The notes beneath the pieces were generated by a model, which worked only from the letters and a program-made list of their open reading frames with translations, had not been told where the DNA came from and searched no databases. Of a stretch of 64,000 nt of DNA, positions 28,203-37,838 are shown in pieces. This stretch comes from Thalassobellus citreus (GTDB lineage: Bacteria; Bacteroidota; Bacteroidia; Flavobacteriales; Flavobacteriaceae). The stretch spans positions 1 through 64,000 of the forward strand of contig NZ_JBISCC010000130.1 in the NCBI RefSeq assembly GCF_044385915.1, given 5' to 3'. Made by a program: the position numbers and the translations under genes. The stretch's first letter is position 1. The number at the start of each line of letters is the position of its first letter.

Positions 28203-30625
28203 CTTAATTCAGCACCAAGTTGTTTTTCAAAATTAGTTTGTAGCTTATTCATTATTTTGTCTATCTGCTTGTCGTTAAGCGTTTTGTTTTCATCTTGTAG
28301 TGTAAAACTAACAGCATAACTCTTTTTACCTTTTGGTAGGTTTTTACCTTGATAAACATCAAATAAATTAACACTTTTAAGTAATTGTTTTTCGCTTTGT
28401 TTTGCTAATTTATAAATAGATTCAAAAGACACATTGTCATCTAATAATAATGCAAAGTCGCGCTTAACAGCAGGATATTTAGCAATAGTTTTGAATGTGA
28501 TTTTATTTCTTTTTACAAGTTCTAAAATGGCATCCCAATTAAAATCTGCGAATAGCACTTCTTGAGAAATATCGAAATGTTTTAAAATAGGATTTTTAAT
28601 GATACCAAAATCAACCAACTTTGTTTTTCCTTGACTAAAACTTAAGCCTTCACTAAACAAATCATTAGCAGTTGGGCTTTCATTAAATCTAGAAATACCT
28701 AAACGTTCTAAAACAGTTGTAATATTTCCTTTTAGGTAAAAGAAATCACTTTTTTTAGAGGGAGATAACCAGTTTTCATGTGATTGATTTCCTGTAATAA
28801 ATAGTCCTAAATGTTTATATTCTTCACGCTTATCGTTATAACCATGGTATGTTTTTCCAAATTCAAAAAGCTTTAAATCACTTCGTTTTCGGTTGATATT
28901 AAACGATAAGGCTTCTAGTCCTGAAAATAATAAAGACTGTCTTAAAACAGATAAATCATTACTTAAAGGATTGAGCATAGAAATATTATGTTCTTCTTTT
29001 AATTGCTCACTTAATGCAGCGTAATTAGGCGTCGTCAACGAGTTTGAAAGAATTTCAAAAAATCCTTGAGATGCTAATTGATTTCCTATAATATTCTGAA
29101 TTTTATAATCTTCAAAACGTGTAGTTGAAGAAATAGAGGCGTTTAATTTTTCGGTAGTCTTTATATTATTATAACCGTAAACACGTAAAATTTCTTCAAT
29201 AACATCAGCTTCTCTAATAACATCATTACGAAAAGCAGGTACGGTTAAACCTAATCCTGTTTCGGTAACATTATTTACCTTGATATCTAAGGAAGCTAAA
29301 ATGCGTTTAATAGTTTCTTTTGGAATTTCTTCACCAATTAATCTTTCAGCACTATCAAAACTAAGGCGAACTTCAAAGTCTTTAATTTTATTAGGATAAA
29401 AATCAATAATATCACTTGTAATTTCTCCTCCAGCAAGTTCCTGAATTAGTAGGGCAGCACGTTTTAATGCATACTCAGTAATATTAGGGTCGATACCTCG
29501 TTCAAATCTAAAAGAAGCATCAGTATTTAAAGCGTGACGTTTAGCCGATTTACGAATACTTACAGGGTTAAAATAGGCACTTTCTAAAAAGATACTTGTT
29601 GTAGTTTCAGAAACACCAGAATTTAAACCTCCAAAAACACCTGCAATACACATAGGCTTTTCTTCATCGCAAATCATTAAATCATCTTCATGTAATTCAC
29701 GTTCTACACCATCTAAAGTCACAAATTTGGTTCCTGCTTCTAAAGTTTTAACTTCAATTTTATTTCCAGCAATTTTAGCAGCATCAAAAGCATGTAACGG
29801 TTGTCCTAAATCATGTAACACATAATTTGTAGCATCAACAATGTTGTTTATTGGGCTTAATCCAATTGCTTTTAAGCGGTGCTGTAACCAAGCAGGAGAT
29901 TCTTTAACTTTTAAACCAGAAATAGTAACACCACAATAGCGTGGTGCTAAATCTTTATCTTTTACATCCACATCAATTTTTAATATGCGACTATCAACAT
30001 GAAACGCACTAACGGATGGTGTTATTAATTCTAAATTAATATCTTTTTGTACTAAACCAGCTTTTAAATCGCGAGCAGTTCCTAGATGACTCATGGCATC
30101 GGCTCTGTTTGGTGTTAAACCAATTTCAAAAACTTGATCGTTTTCTATATCAAAAATATCAGCTGCAGGTGTTCCTACTTTTAAAGCATTGTCTAAAACC
30201 ATGATACCTTCATGAGACTTCCCTAAACCTAGTTCGTCTTCGGCACAAATCATTCCGAAGCTTTCTTCGCCTCTAATTTTACCTTTTTTTATGGTCCATG
30301 CTTCTCCTTCTTCAGAATATAAAGTAGTTCCTATAGTTGCTACAGGTACTTTTTGTCCTGCCGCTACATTTGGTGCGCCACAAACAATTTGTACAGGAGC
30401 TTCTAAGCCAATATTTACAGTGGTTACTTTTAGTTTATCGGCGTTTGGATGTTTTATACAAGTTAAAACCTCTCCAACAACAATACCTTCTAATCCTCCT
30501 TTTACAGATTGATAGGCTTCAATACCTTCAACTTCTAGTCCTAAATCTGTAAGTAATTCACTGGTTTGTTCTGGAGTCCAATCTATTTTTAAGAATTGTT
30601 TTATCCAATTGTATGAAATCTTCAT
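28199..30625 (-). CDS. pheT: Phenylalanine--tRNA ligase beta subunit
   Basis: 808 residues, the normal length for the family. Order: N-terminal region and tRNA-binding OB fold (about 40-150, with HPNADKLKVTTV and VCGAPN), B3/B4 editing domain (about 215-400, with GVFGGLNSGV), B5 domain (about 405-480), a catalytic-like domain (about 490-700) and the C-terminal ferredoxin-fold anticodon-binding domain (about 715-808). With PheS it charges tRNA-Phe. It has its own promoter (30649-30678) and is followed by the overlapping PAP2 gene. The 3' end is duplicated as a remnant 0.9 kb downstream. Confidence 0.97.
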   Translation of the reverse strand: MKISYNWIKQFLKIDWTPEQTSELLTDLGLEVEGIEAYQSVKGGLEGIVVGEVLTCIKHPNADKLKVTTVNIGLEAPVQIVCGAPNVAAGQKVPVATIGTTLYSEEGEAWTIKKGKIRGEESFGMICAEDELGLGKSHEGIMVLDNALKVGTPAADIFDIENDQVFEIGLTPNRADAMSHLGTARDLKAGLVQKDINLELITPSVSAFHVDSRILKIDVDVKDKDLAPRYCGVTISGLKVKESPAWLQHRLKAIGLSPINNIVDATNYVLHDLGQPLHAFDAAKIAGNKIEVKTLEAGTKFVTLDGVERELHEDDLMICDEEKPMCIAGVFGGLNSGVSETTTSIFLESAYFNPVSIRKSAKRHALNTDASFRFERGIDPNITEYALKRAALLIQELAGGEITSDIIDFYPNKIKDFEVRLSFDSAERLIGEEIPKETIKRILASLDIKVNNVTETGLGLTVPAFRNDVIREADVIEEILRVYGYNNIKTTEKLNASISSTTRFEDYKIQNIIGNQLASQGFFEILSNSLTTPNYAALSEQLKEEHNISMLNPLSNDLSVLRQSLLFSGLEALSFNINRKRSDLKLFEFGKTYHGYNDKREEYKHLGLFITGNQSHENWLSPSKKSDFFYLKGNITTVLERLGISRFNESPTANDLFSEGLSFSQGKTKLVDFGIIKNPILKHFDISQEVLFADFNWDAILELVKRNKITFKTIAKYPAVKRDFALLLDDNVSFESIYKLAKQSEKQLLKSVNLFDVYQGKNLPKGKKSYAVSFTLQDENKTLNDKQIDKIMNKLQTNFEKQLGAELR

Positions 30626-30648
30626 AAATCATTATCGTATTAAGCATG

Positions 30649-30678
30649 CAAAGATAAAATATTGCTGCTAGCATTCAA
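30649..30678 (-). promoter_or_regulatory. pheT promoter
   Basis: On the minus strand TTG (30678-30676) and TATCTTTG (30656-30649) are separated by exactly 19 nt, an ideal Bacteroidota promoter. The predicted start lies about 18 nt before the ATG at 30625. Confidence 0.85.
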
Positions 30679-30754
30679 ACAAAGCGTTGTAATTTGTGAG
30701 GTTAAAAAGGAATAAATATATAATTTAATCTATAGATATAAAGTTTTCAATAAA

Positions 30755-31225
30755 TTATAAATCTTCAAGCATCAAATTATAATCATATTGCAAGTCTTCA
30801 TGTAAAGACGCTATTATTTTTTTAGAAAGTAATATTTGTCTATCATACATGTTTTGTAGCTGTGTGCTTCTTTTTATAGTAGGTTTAAAATGTTTTAGCT
30901 TTTCGCAAAAGTAGAGTAGGAGTTCAACTTCGGTTTCTTTCTTTTGAGAATATCGAACATACTTTTTTACGTTTCTAAGAATTTTGCGTACACTTTTTCT
31001 AATGTAAAAATAACTATCTCTGTTTATTAATTCAAACTCATCATCCATATAGGTTTTAACGGTTTGTATATAACCATCTTCATCAGCAGATTCAAACAAT
31101 AAATAAGTAAGAAGTTCTTTGTTTTCTTTTTTAAATCGAGATAAGCGCAAACATAACTCCATTAATTCGTTAGAAGACAGGTGTTTTAATTCTTTTTTTA
31201 TAGTAACAACTGAGACTGCTTTCAT
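30755..31225 (-). CDS. Conserved hypothetical protein, helical
   Basis: 156 residues, soluble, predicted almost entirely alpha-helical and rich in Lys, Leu and Glu, with no signal peptide. I do not recognise a domain. It starts immediately after the stop codon of the DUF202 gene with no spacing, so the two are an operon and may be translationally coupled. A role linked to that small membrane protein is only a guess. Confidence 0.7.
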   Translation of the reverse strand: MKAVSVVTIKKELKHLSSNELMELCLRLSRFKKENKELLTYLLFESADEDGYIQTVKTYMDDEFELINRDSYFYIRKSVRKILRNVKKYVRYSQKKETEVELLLYFCEKLKHFKPTIKRSTQLQNMYDRQILLSKKIIASLHEDLQYDYNLMLEDL

Positions 31226-31489
31226 TTAAACTTTATAGTGTTTTTTAATCGTTCGTTTTACCGAATATAACCGTAACAAACCAATAATTAATATTGCAGG
31301 ACATATTGCTAATAAAATGATACCAAAGGATTTCATTTCAGAAAAGAACTCTAATTTTAATAATGTTATTCCTGTTCCAAGAAATACAATAAACGTTCTA
31401 AAATAGGCAAGAAAGGTTCTTTCGTTTGCTAGTTTTGTTCGTTCTATGGCCAACCAATCTCTGGTTATTAATGGTGTTTTTTTATCCAT
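31226..31489 (-). CDS. DUF202 family small membrane protein
   Basis: 87 residues. The motif LAIERTKLANERTFLAYFRT near the N-terminus is the DUF202 signature, followed by two membrane segments (about 31-49 and 53-71) and a basic tail. Members are inner-membrane proteins of unknown function (YidH-like). It leads a two-gene unit with the helical protein downstream. A terminator for the preceding gene lies in the 77-bp gap upstream. Confidence 0.85.
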   Translation of the reverse strand: MDKKTPLITRDWLAIERTKLANERTFLAYFRTFIVFLGTGITLLKLEFFSEMKSFGIILLAICPAILIIGLLRLYSVKRTIKKHYKV

Positions 31490-31516
31490 TATTTTGATTT
31501 GTTTATAAATATAAAA

Positions 31517-31540
31517 AAACCATTACAAGTGTAATGGTTT
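31517..31540 (-). terminator. Terminator after the fused E1 gene
   Basis: A perfect 10-bp stem (AAACCATTAC at 31517-31526, GTAATGGTTT at 31531-31540) with a 4-nt loop is followed by T residues on the minus strand. It lies 27 bp past the E1 stop codon. Confidence 0.85.
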
Positions 31541-31566
31541 AAAATATTATTTATTGCGATTTTATT

Positions 31567-33978
31567 TTACCTCAATTTAGGAAAATCGGTAGGGTTTAAT
31601 TCGTGCATAACCTCATAAACTGCTTCAAAAATATCTTCGGCAGATGGTTTAGAGAAATAATCACCGTCATTTCCATAAGCAGGTCTGTGCGCTTTAGCAG
31701 TTAATGTTTTTGGTTCGCTATCTAAATATTGAAATGCTTTTTGTGTATTTAAAATTTCATTTAAAATATATGCTGAAGCACCTCCAGGAACATCTTCATC
31801 AATAATCATAACTCGATTTGTTTTAGTAATGCTTTTAACAATATCATGATTTAAATCGAATGGTAACAATGACTGTACATCAATAATTTCTACATCAATA
31901 CCAATAGATAGTAATTCTTTGGCTGTTTCTTGTACAATACGAAGCGTAGAACCGTAAGATACTAATGTAATATCTGTACCTTCTTTTACGGTTTCTACAA
32001 CACCAATAGGCGTTTTAACAATACCTAAATTATTAGGCATTTTTTCTTTTAATCGATAGCCGTTTAAACATTCCACTACTATTGCAGGATCGTCGCCTTG
32101 TAACAGTGTATTGTAAAAACCAGCAGCTTTAGTCATGTTTCTTGGTACTAAAACATGTACACCTCTTGCTAAATTTAATATACCTCCCATTTGAGAACCA
32201 GAATGCCAGATGCCTTCTAATCTATGTCCGCGTGTTCTAATAATTAACGGTGCTTTTTGTTTGCCTTTGGTTCTGTAATGTGTTGTAGCTAAATCGTCGC
32301 TAATAATTTGAATAGCGTATAGTATATAATCTAGGTATTGTATTTCTGCAATGGGTCTTAATCCACGAAGAGCCATACCTATTCCTTGACCTATAATGGT
32401 TGCTTCACGTATGCCAACATCGGCAACTCGTAATTCTCCATATTTTTCTTGTAAACCTTCTAAACCTTGGTTTACATCACCAATATTTCCTGAATCTTCA
32501 CCAAAAACTAGGGTTTCTGGATAGTTTTGAAAAATGGCATCAAAATTATCGCGAAGAATAATACGACCATCTACTTGAGGTGCATCATCTTCATAGCTTG
32601 GTTTAACTTCTTTAATAAGAATATTAGATCGATTTGTTTCAGAATATAAATGAGAACTAAATTTAGGTTGTACTTTTTCAAAAAGAGCATCTACCCAATT
32701 ACTAAGCAATTTTTTTTCTGTTGAAATATCTCCAATAGTATATCTTAATGCTTTTCTAGCATGTGATAATATATCTTTTCTTGTAGGCTCATCAATAATA
32801 GCTAACGAATCTTTAAGTTTCTTAATGAATATACCGTTAACACTTGATGATGCTACTTGAGTTAATATAGAAAGTAATTCTTGTTGTTCTTTTTGAATGG
32901 GTTTCAAAAATATTGTCCAAGCATTTTTTTTGGCTACTCTAACATCTCTTTTTATATTTCTTTCTATTTCAATAAGCGCTTCGTTAGTTGCTATACCACT
33001 TTCAATAATCCATTCTCTCATTTTGGTATTGCAATCATGTTTGGTTTCCCAATCTAAACGCTCTGCATTTTTATAACGCTCATGAGAACCAGAAGTAGAA
33101 TGACCTTGTGGTTGCGTTAATTCTGAAACATGAATTAAAACAGGTACATGCTCATCTCTTGCAATAGTAGAAGCTTCTTGATATGTTTCTATAAGATTTG
33201 GGTAATCCCAACCTTTTACGCGCAAAATTTCGAAACCTTTTTGCTCGTTATCGCGTTGAAAACCTTTTAATATTTCAGAAATATTTTCTTTAGTTGTTTG
33301 GTGTCTTGCGTGTACAGAAATGCCATATTCATCATCCCAAATACTAATAACCATAGGAACTTGTAATACACCTGCAGCATTTATGGTTTCAAAAAATAGT
33401 CCTTCACTTGTACTGGCATTACCAATGGTTCCCCAAGCAACTTCATTTCCTTTTTTAGAAAAATTAGTTGTGTTTATACCATCAACTTGTCTGTAAATTT
33501 TTGAAGCTTGCGCTAAACCTAACAAGCGAGGCATTTGACCAGCAGTAGGAGAGATGTCAGCGCTAGAGTTGTATTGGTTAGTTAAATCTTTCCAACTTCC
33601 ATTATCATTCAAACTATGTGTTACAAAATGACCTCCCATTTGTCGACCAGCAGACATCGGTTCTAATTCTAAATTAGTATTAGCATATAAACCAGCAAAA
33701 AATTGTTCAGGAGTAAGTTCTCCAATAGCCATCATGAATGTTTGATCGCGATAATAACCAGATCTCCAATCGCCTTTTAAAAAGGCTTTCGCCATAGCTA
33801 ATTGAGGTATTTCTTTGCCATCACCAAAAATGCCAAACTTTGCTTTTCCAGTTAATACCTCTCGACGACCAAGGATACTACATTCTCTGCTTGTTGCTGC
33901 AATTTTATAATCATTTAATACTTCTGTTTTAAAGTCTTCAAATGATATATTGTTTTTCAAGTCTGGAATAGTTTGCAT
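31567..33978 (-). CDS. Fused branched-chain 2-oxoacid dehydrogenase E1 (alpha/beta)
   Basis: 803 residues combining both E1 subunits in one chain. The N-terminal half is E1-alpha, with the thiamine pyrophosphate region (GTIGNASTSEGLFFE, then WDDEYGIS). The C-terminal half (from about 470) is E1-beta with VFGEDSGNIGDVNQGLEGL, the transketolase central fold and GGASAYIL. It decarboxylates 2-oxoisovalerate or related 2-oxoacids and passes the acyl group to the lipoyl E2. In flavobacteria it supports branched-chain fatty acid primer synthesis and branched-chain amino acid breakdown. No E2 or E3 gene is adjacent. It has its own promoter and terminator. Confidence 0.92.
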   Translation of the reverse strand: MQTIPDLKNNISFEDFKTEVLNDYKIAATSRECSILGRREVLTGKAKFGIFGDGKEIPQLAMAKAFLKGDWRSGYYRDQTFMMAIGELTPEQFFAGLYANTNLELEPMSAGRQMGGHFVTHSLNDNGSWKDLTNQYNSSADISPTAGQMPRLLGLAQASKIYRQVDGINTTNFSKKGNEVAWGTIGNASTSEGLFFETINAAGVLQVPMVISIWDDEYGISVHARHQTTKENISEILKGFQRDNEQKGFEILRVKGWDYPNLIETYQEASTIARDEHVPVLIHVSELTQPQGHSTSGSHERYKNAERLDWETKHDCNTKMREWIIESGIATNEALIEIERNIKRDVRVAKKNAWTIFLKPIQKEQQELLSILTQVASSSVNGIFIKKLKDSLAIIDEPTRKDILSHARKALRYTIGDISTEKKLLSNWVDALFEKVQPKFSSHLYSETNRSNILIKEVKPSYEDDAPQVDGRIILRDNFDAIFQNYPETLVFGEDSGNIGDVNQGLEGLQEKYGELRVADVGIREATIIGQGIGMALRGLRPIAEIQYLDYILYAIQIISDDLATTHYRTKGKQKAPLIIRTRGHRLEGIWHSGSQMGGILNLARGVHVLVPRNMTKAAGFYNTLLQGDDPAIVVECLNGYRLKEKMPNNLGIVKTPIGVVETVKEGTDITLVSYGSTLRIVQETAKELLSIGIDVEIIDVQSLLPFDLNHDIVKSITKTNRVMIIDEDVPGGASAYILNEILNTQKAFQYLDSEPKTLTAKAHRPAYGNDGDYFSKPSAEDIFEAVYEVMHELNPTDFPKLR

Positions 33979-33999
33979 ATAAGTAGAATTTCACTTTTG

Positions 34000-34030
34000 C
34001 AAAAGTAGGTAAAGTTTATCTTTTTTGCAA
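34000..34030 (-). promoter_or_regulatory. Promoter of the fused E1 gene
   Basis: On the minus strand TTG (34030-34028) and TACTTTTG (34007-34000) are 20 nt apart. The -7 box lies inside a perfect 14-bp palindrome ACTTTTGCAAAAGT (33993-34006). The ATG is at 33978. Confidence 0.75.
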
Positions 34031-34148
34031 TTATATAAACCTTAAAGTTATTGAGTAATTGCTAAAATAATTCATTTTTTTCTTCAAAAAACAAAAATAA
34101 ATCATTAAAAACAACATTTTATTGATAAATATGTAATTTTAAAATGTT

Positions 34149-36980
34149 TTAAAACCATCTTCTTCTGAATAAACCTAAAAGCGCTTGTGGATCTACAGTA
34201 AACTTAAATCTAATTTTTTCATCGTAATTAGGTTGCCCAATTTCCCAACCTAGGTTAGAGTATAATGGAAAATAAATTTCGAAATAATCTGTGACTAAAT
34301 TAAGTCTGATTCCAGAATCATAAACGAAATGTGGTGACGCAAATTTATTTTTAACTAAACCAATATCTCCATATAGTAGAATATACCTCCATAATGTTGT
34401 ACTACTATTAATTGTTGTAATCCATTGGTTTGCAAATGGCGTGTCAAGTTTAGATTTAAAACCGCCTTCAGCAGCTATATATTGTTGACTAAAAATCCCT
34501 GAAGTTTCAGAACGCCCTAAGTATGGATAATCAAATAAATAATCTGTTGGTCTGTCTAAAGCAAAGCTAAAATAATTTGAATTAGCATCATTTTTATTAC
34601 TTAAAAAAGCTCCAGTATACATGCGTAAATTTAATTGCCTATTGCTTTCAAATAAACGTCTGTATTCATAATTTAAAGATACTTTACTAAATGTTTTAGA
34701 AATTTGAAGGTCTGTTCGTAATTTGCTGAAATTTATTAGGTTGTCGTTTGAGTTAACATAACGCACATTGAATAAATTATAGTTTGGTTCATTGGTTGTT
34801 AATATGTTATTTATGTCTTCATCTCTATTAATATCAGAATATCTGAACATAAGTAATTGCTTCTTATTTGATCGTAAGTCATTCTTTTCTCTAAATAGAA
34901 ACGTAATTGCTGGACCAAATTGTGTAACAAATAAATTAGGAGCAAACGAATTATAACCAGCTCCAATACCATAACTAATTGAATAAAGATTACTATCTTC
35001 TAAAAAGTGGGTCATTGAAACAAAACCAGAACCGGTAAAGGTTTTTGATTTTAAAGAATATTGTGGCTCAAATTTATAATTAAAGCGTTTTTTTAGAATG
35101 GTTGAGTTGTAAGCACGCATTCCAATAGTAAAACCGTCATAAATATTATTAAATTCTGCTATAGGCATAAAGAATACCTGACTGTAATGAGGATCTTCAA
35201 TATCTTTAAAAAGCCTAAATTGCAGTGGTTTGTTATTAAAAAAGAAACCTTTTAAAGATTTCCAATTATCCCTTATATTTACTTCAGGAATAACTTTATT
35301 ATAGTTTAAAACAAGTTTATTGGCATCATTTCTTGGTAACGTTATTGTTTTGTTATTTGTAATATTTTCAATCCAAGTTTTAGAAATAATACTATCATTA
35401 TTTAAAGTGTATAATGATATAGGCATGCTATTATCTCTCTTGTTTTTAATAGTTAATGTAATAGAATCTTTTGTTTTTCTTACCTTTTTTATTTTGAAAT
35501 CTATTTTTTTCCTGGTATTTAAATAATCATTAAAAAACCAATCAATATTTTTATTGGTTTTTGATTTTATATAGTTTTCAAAAGCTTTAGCCGATGTTGG
35601 TTTTAGTTTGTTATCAATTATAAATTCTGATAAGCTATTTTCTACTACATCATGATTTACGAAATCATCTAAATATTTTAAACCAACTCCAGCTTTGTAT
35701 TTATTAGCAATATTTTTGTTGAATTTTAGTAACGAGTCCTTTGGCATAGTTAATTTTTGGTCTCTGTTACTTCTAGCCATCAACATGAATGCTAAAGTAT
35801 ACTTATCGTTAAAATCCATATCTGCTGCATGAAATGAACGAACTCCCCAAAAATCAGCTATAGAACCTAAAAATTTCATTTCAGGGTAATGCTCTTCAAC
35901 ATATTGCATTAGATAATAAATTTGTATACCATCAATGAGCCATTGTTCTTTTCTTGGATTGATTAAAAGCGTATTTTCTAAATAGTTTTGAAGCGCTATT
36001 TTTAATATTTTCAGTTCGTATTGAAAATGATTAGGATATGGTTTTATGAATTTAGGAAGAAAATTTAATCCATAAATAGGATCATTATTATAATCTATAT
36101 TTGTTAAAAGAAGTTTACTATGAGGGGGCTTTCCAAAATTATCTAATAAAAAATTTATTACTTTTTCAGTAATCAAAACTTTATCAATAACTTCTAAGCC
36201 ATCATCATTAATATTGGAAATTATTGTAAAATCATCAGTTTGAATGGCATTGAAGTTAGATATTTTATTTAGGAATAACTTATTGTTTAATCTGTTTTTT
36301 CCTTCTAATATTACTGTTTGTTTTTTTGTGTCTTCTTCTTTGTTTATAATATCTAATTCTGAAGTTATTGTATAACCCTTTGGATATTCAATTTTTAATG
36401 TTACATCTGACTTAGGAATGAATAAATCATCTAAATCTTTATTACTATAATACTGCCATTCACCATTATAAATAGCAGGAGTTATATACCAATATCTTAA
36501 GTTTAAATCTCCTGTATCTGTATAACCATAACTTGTAAATTTATCGCTAGGTACTTGTACTATATAATCTAAATTAATAGTATAAAACTCATTAGGCTTT
36601 AAAGGGGTTTTTAAAGCCACTTGAATAATATCTATTTGATTTTTTAATTGACTGAACACTAAATTTTTATTATCCTGTTTTATTGAGGTAATTACAGAGT
36701 AACCACGATCTTTATTTTTAGCTAAATGAAATTTATTATTGTATTCGTCAGCAATTCTATGTGCTAAAGGTGTTTTTTTAGTTGAGTAACTATTATTCCA
36801 ATCGTTTAAATAAATAGTATCTAATACGTTATTTGAAGTATTCTGATATTGAATGGTTTGAGATATTTTTATCTGTTTAGCATTAATATCAAAAATAGCC
36901 TTTAAATCAATTTTATTTTGACCAAAGCCTGTAAAGAAAATTAGGGTAAATATGGTACAAATTAAAAGGCGTAATTTCAA
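34149..36980 (-). CDS. M1 aminopeptidase-like domain (inactive) fused to an outer-membrane barrel
   Basis: 943 residues starting at TTG (36980); no in-frame ATG lies upstream before a stop, and TTG gives a good signal peptide ending GFGQ. The first ~470 residues follow the M1 (gluzincin) plan: a beta-rich N-domain, then a helical region. The zinc motif HExxH is absent: the expected position reads LKIALQNYLEN, although the downstream WLIDGIQIYY resembles the usual WLNEGxAxY. The last ~370 residues look like a surface-antigen beta-barrel ending in RRRWF, an outer-membrane C-terminus. It is therefore probably a non-catalytic binding domain carried on a barrel. A single-gene unit. Confidence 0.75.
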   Translation of the reverse strand: MKLRLLICTIFTLIFFTGFGQNKIDLKAIFDINAKQIKISQTIQYQNTSNNVLDTIYLNDWNNSYSTKKTPLAHRIADEYNNKFHLAKNKDRGYSVITSIKQDNKNLVFSQLKNQIDIIQVALKTPLKPNEFYTINLDYIVQVPSDKFTSYGYTDTGDLNLRYWYITPAIYNGEWQYYSNKDLDDLFIPKSDVTLKIEYPKGYTITSELDIINKEEDTKKQTVILEGKNRLNNKLFLNKISNFNAIQTDDFTIISNINDDGLEVIDKVLITEKVINFLLDNFGKPPHSKLLLTNIDYNNDPIYGLNFLPKFIKPYPNHFQYELKILKIALQNYLENTLLINPRKEQWLIDGIQIYYLMQYVEEHYPEMKFLGSIADFWGVRSFHAADMDFNDKYTLAFMLMARSNRDQKLTMPKDSLLKFNKNIANKYKAGVGLKYLDDFVNHDVVENSLSEFIIDNKLKPTSAKAFENYIKSKTNKNIDWFFNDYLNTRKKIDFKIKKVRKTKDSITLTIKNKRDNSMPISLYTLNNDSIISKTWIENITNNKTITLPRNDANKLVLNYNKVIPEVNIRDNWKSLKGFFFNNKPLQFRLFKDIEDPHYSQVFFMPIAEFNNIYDGFTIGMRAYNSTILKKRFNYKFEPQYSLKSKTFTGSGFVSMTHFLEDSNLYSISYGIGAGYNSFAPNLFVTQFGPAITFLFREKNDLRSNKKQLLMFRYSDINRDEDINNILTTNEPNYNLFNVRYVNSNDNLINFSKLRTDLQISKTFSKVSLNYEYRRLFESNRQLNLRMYTGAFLSNKNDANSNYFSFALDRPTDYLFDYPYLGRSETSGIFSQQYIAAEGGFKSKLDTPFANQWITTINSSTTLWRYILLYGDIGLVKNKFASPHFVYDSGIRLNLVTDYFEIYFPLYSNLGWEIGQPNYDEKIRFKFTVDPQALLGLFRRRWF

Positions 36981-37086
36981 TGTATTAAAATCATTAAAGG
37001 TTCATAAGTCATTCAAGGCGCTGCAATATAGTAAAATAAGACGGTTTTGCTAAATTACAGCACTTTGAAAAAGAAAAGTAGATGTA

Positions 37087-37776
37087 TTAAAAATTCGGAC
37101 TCAAACCAGAATTTTCATAGAAAGCATCTAAAATAGTTATAACCTCTTCTTCAGTATCAACTAAATGTATTAAGTCTAAATCTTTTGCACTAATGTTGCC
37201 AAATTTTTCTAAAAGAGTAGATTTTACCCAGTCCATAAGACCTTCCCAAAATTCAGTTCCAACTAATATTATAGGGAATTTTTCAATTTTATGTGTTTGA
37301 ATAAGTGTTATGGCTTCAAATAATTCGTCTAAAGTTCCAAAACCTCCAGGCATGACTACAAAACCTTGAGAGTATTTTACAAACATGACTTTTCTAACAA
37401 AGAAATAATCAAAATCTAAACTTTTATCAGAATCGATATAAGGATTATCATGTTGCTCAAAAGGTAATTCAATATTTAATCCAACCGAAGTTCCACCACC
37501 TAAATGTGCCCCTTTATTACCTGCTTCCATTATACCAGGACCACCGCCAGTAATAACACCATAACCAGATTCTACAATACTTTTAGCAATACTTTCTGCT
37601 AGTTTGTAGTATTTGTGTTCAGGTTTTGTTCTTGCAGATCCAAAAATGGAGACACAAGGACCTATTTTACTCATTTTTTCAAAACCATTGACAAATTCGC
37701 CCATAATTTTAAAAATAGCCCAAGAATCGTTTGTTTTTATTTCGTTCCAACCTTTAGGATGATGTTCTGTTACCAT
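37087..37776 (-). CDS. LOG family protein (lysine decarboxylase-like Rossmann fold)
   Basis: 229 residues. GGGPGIMEA (77-85) and PGGFGTLDE (143-151) are the defining motifs of the LOG/TIGR00730 family. Characterised members are cytokinin riboside 5'-monophosphate phosphoribohydrolases or nucleotide 5'-monophosphate nucleosidases; the older label lysine decarboxylase is not supported. Cytoplasmic. It lies downstream of uvrA on the same strand with a 62-bp gap and may be co-transcribed. Confidence 0.92.
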   Translation of the reverse strand: MVTEHHPKGWNEIKTNDSWAIFKIMGEFVNGFEKMSKIGPCVSIFGSARTKPEHKYYKLAESIAKSIVESGYGVITGGGPGIMEAGNKGAHLGGGTSVGLNIELPFEQHDNPYIDSDKSLDFDYFFVRKVMFVKYSQGFVVMPGGFGTLDELFEAITLIQTHKIEKFPIILVGTEFWEGLMDWVKSTLLEKFGNISAKDLDLIHLVDTEEEVITILDAFYENSGLSPNF

Positions 37777-37838
37777 ACTTCTTTATTTATTTTTTATTAA
37801 CTTGTTTAGACAAGTCCTTAATTAGTAAATTTTATTGG

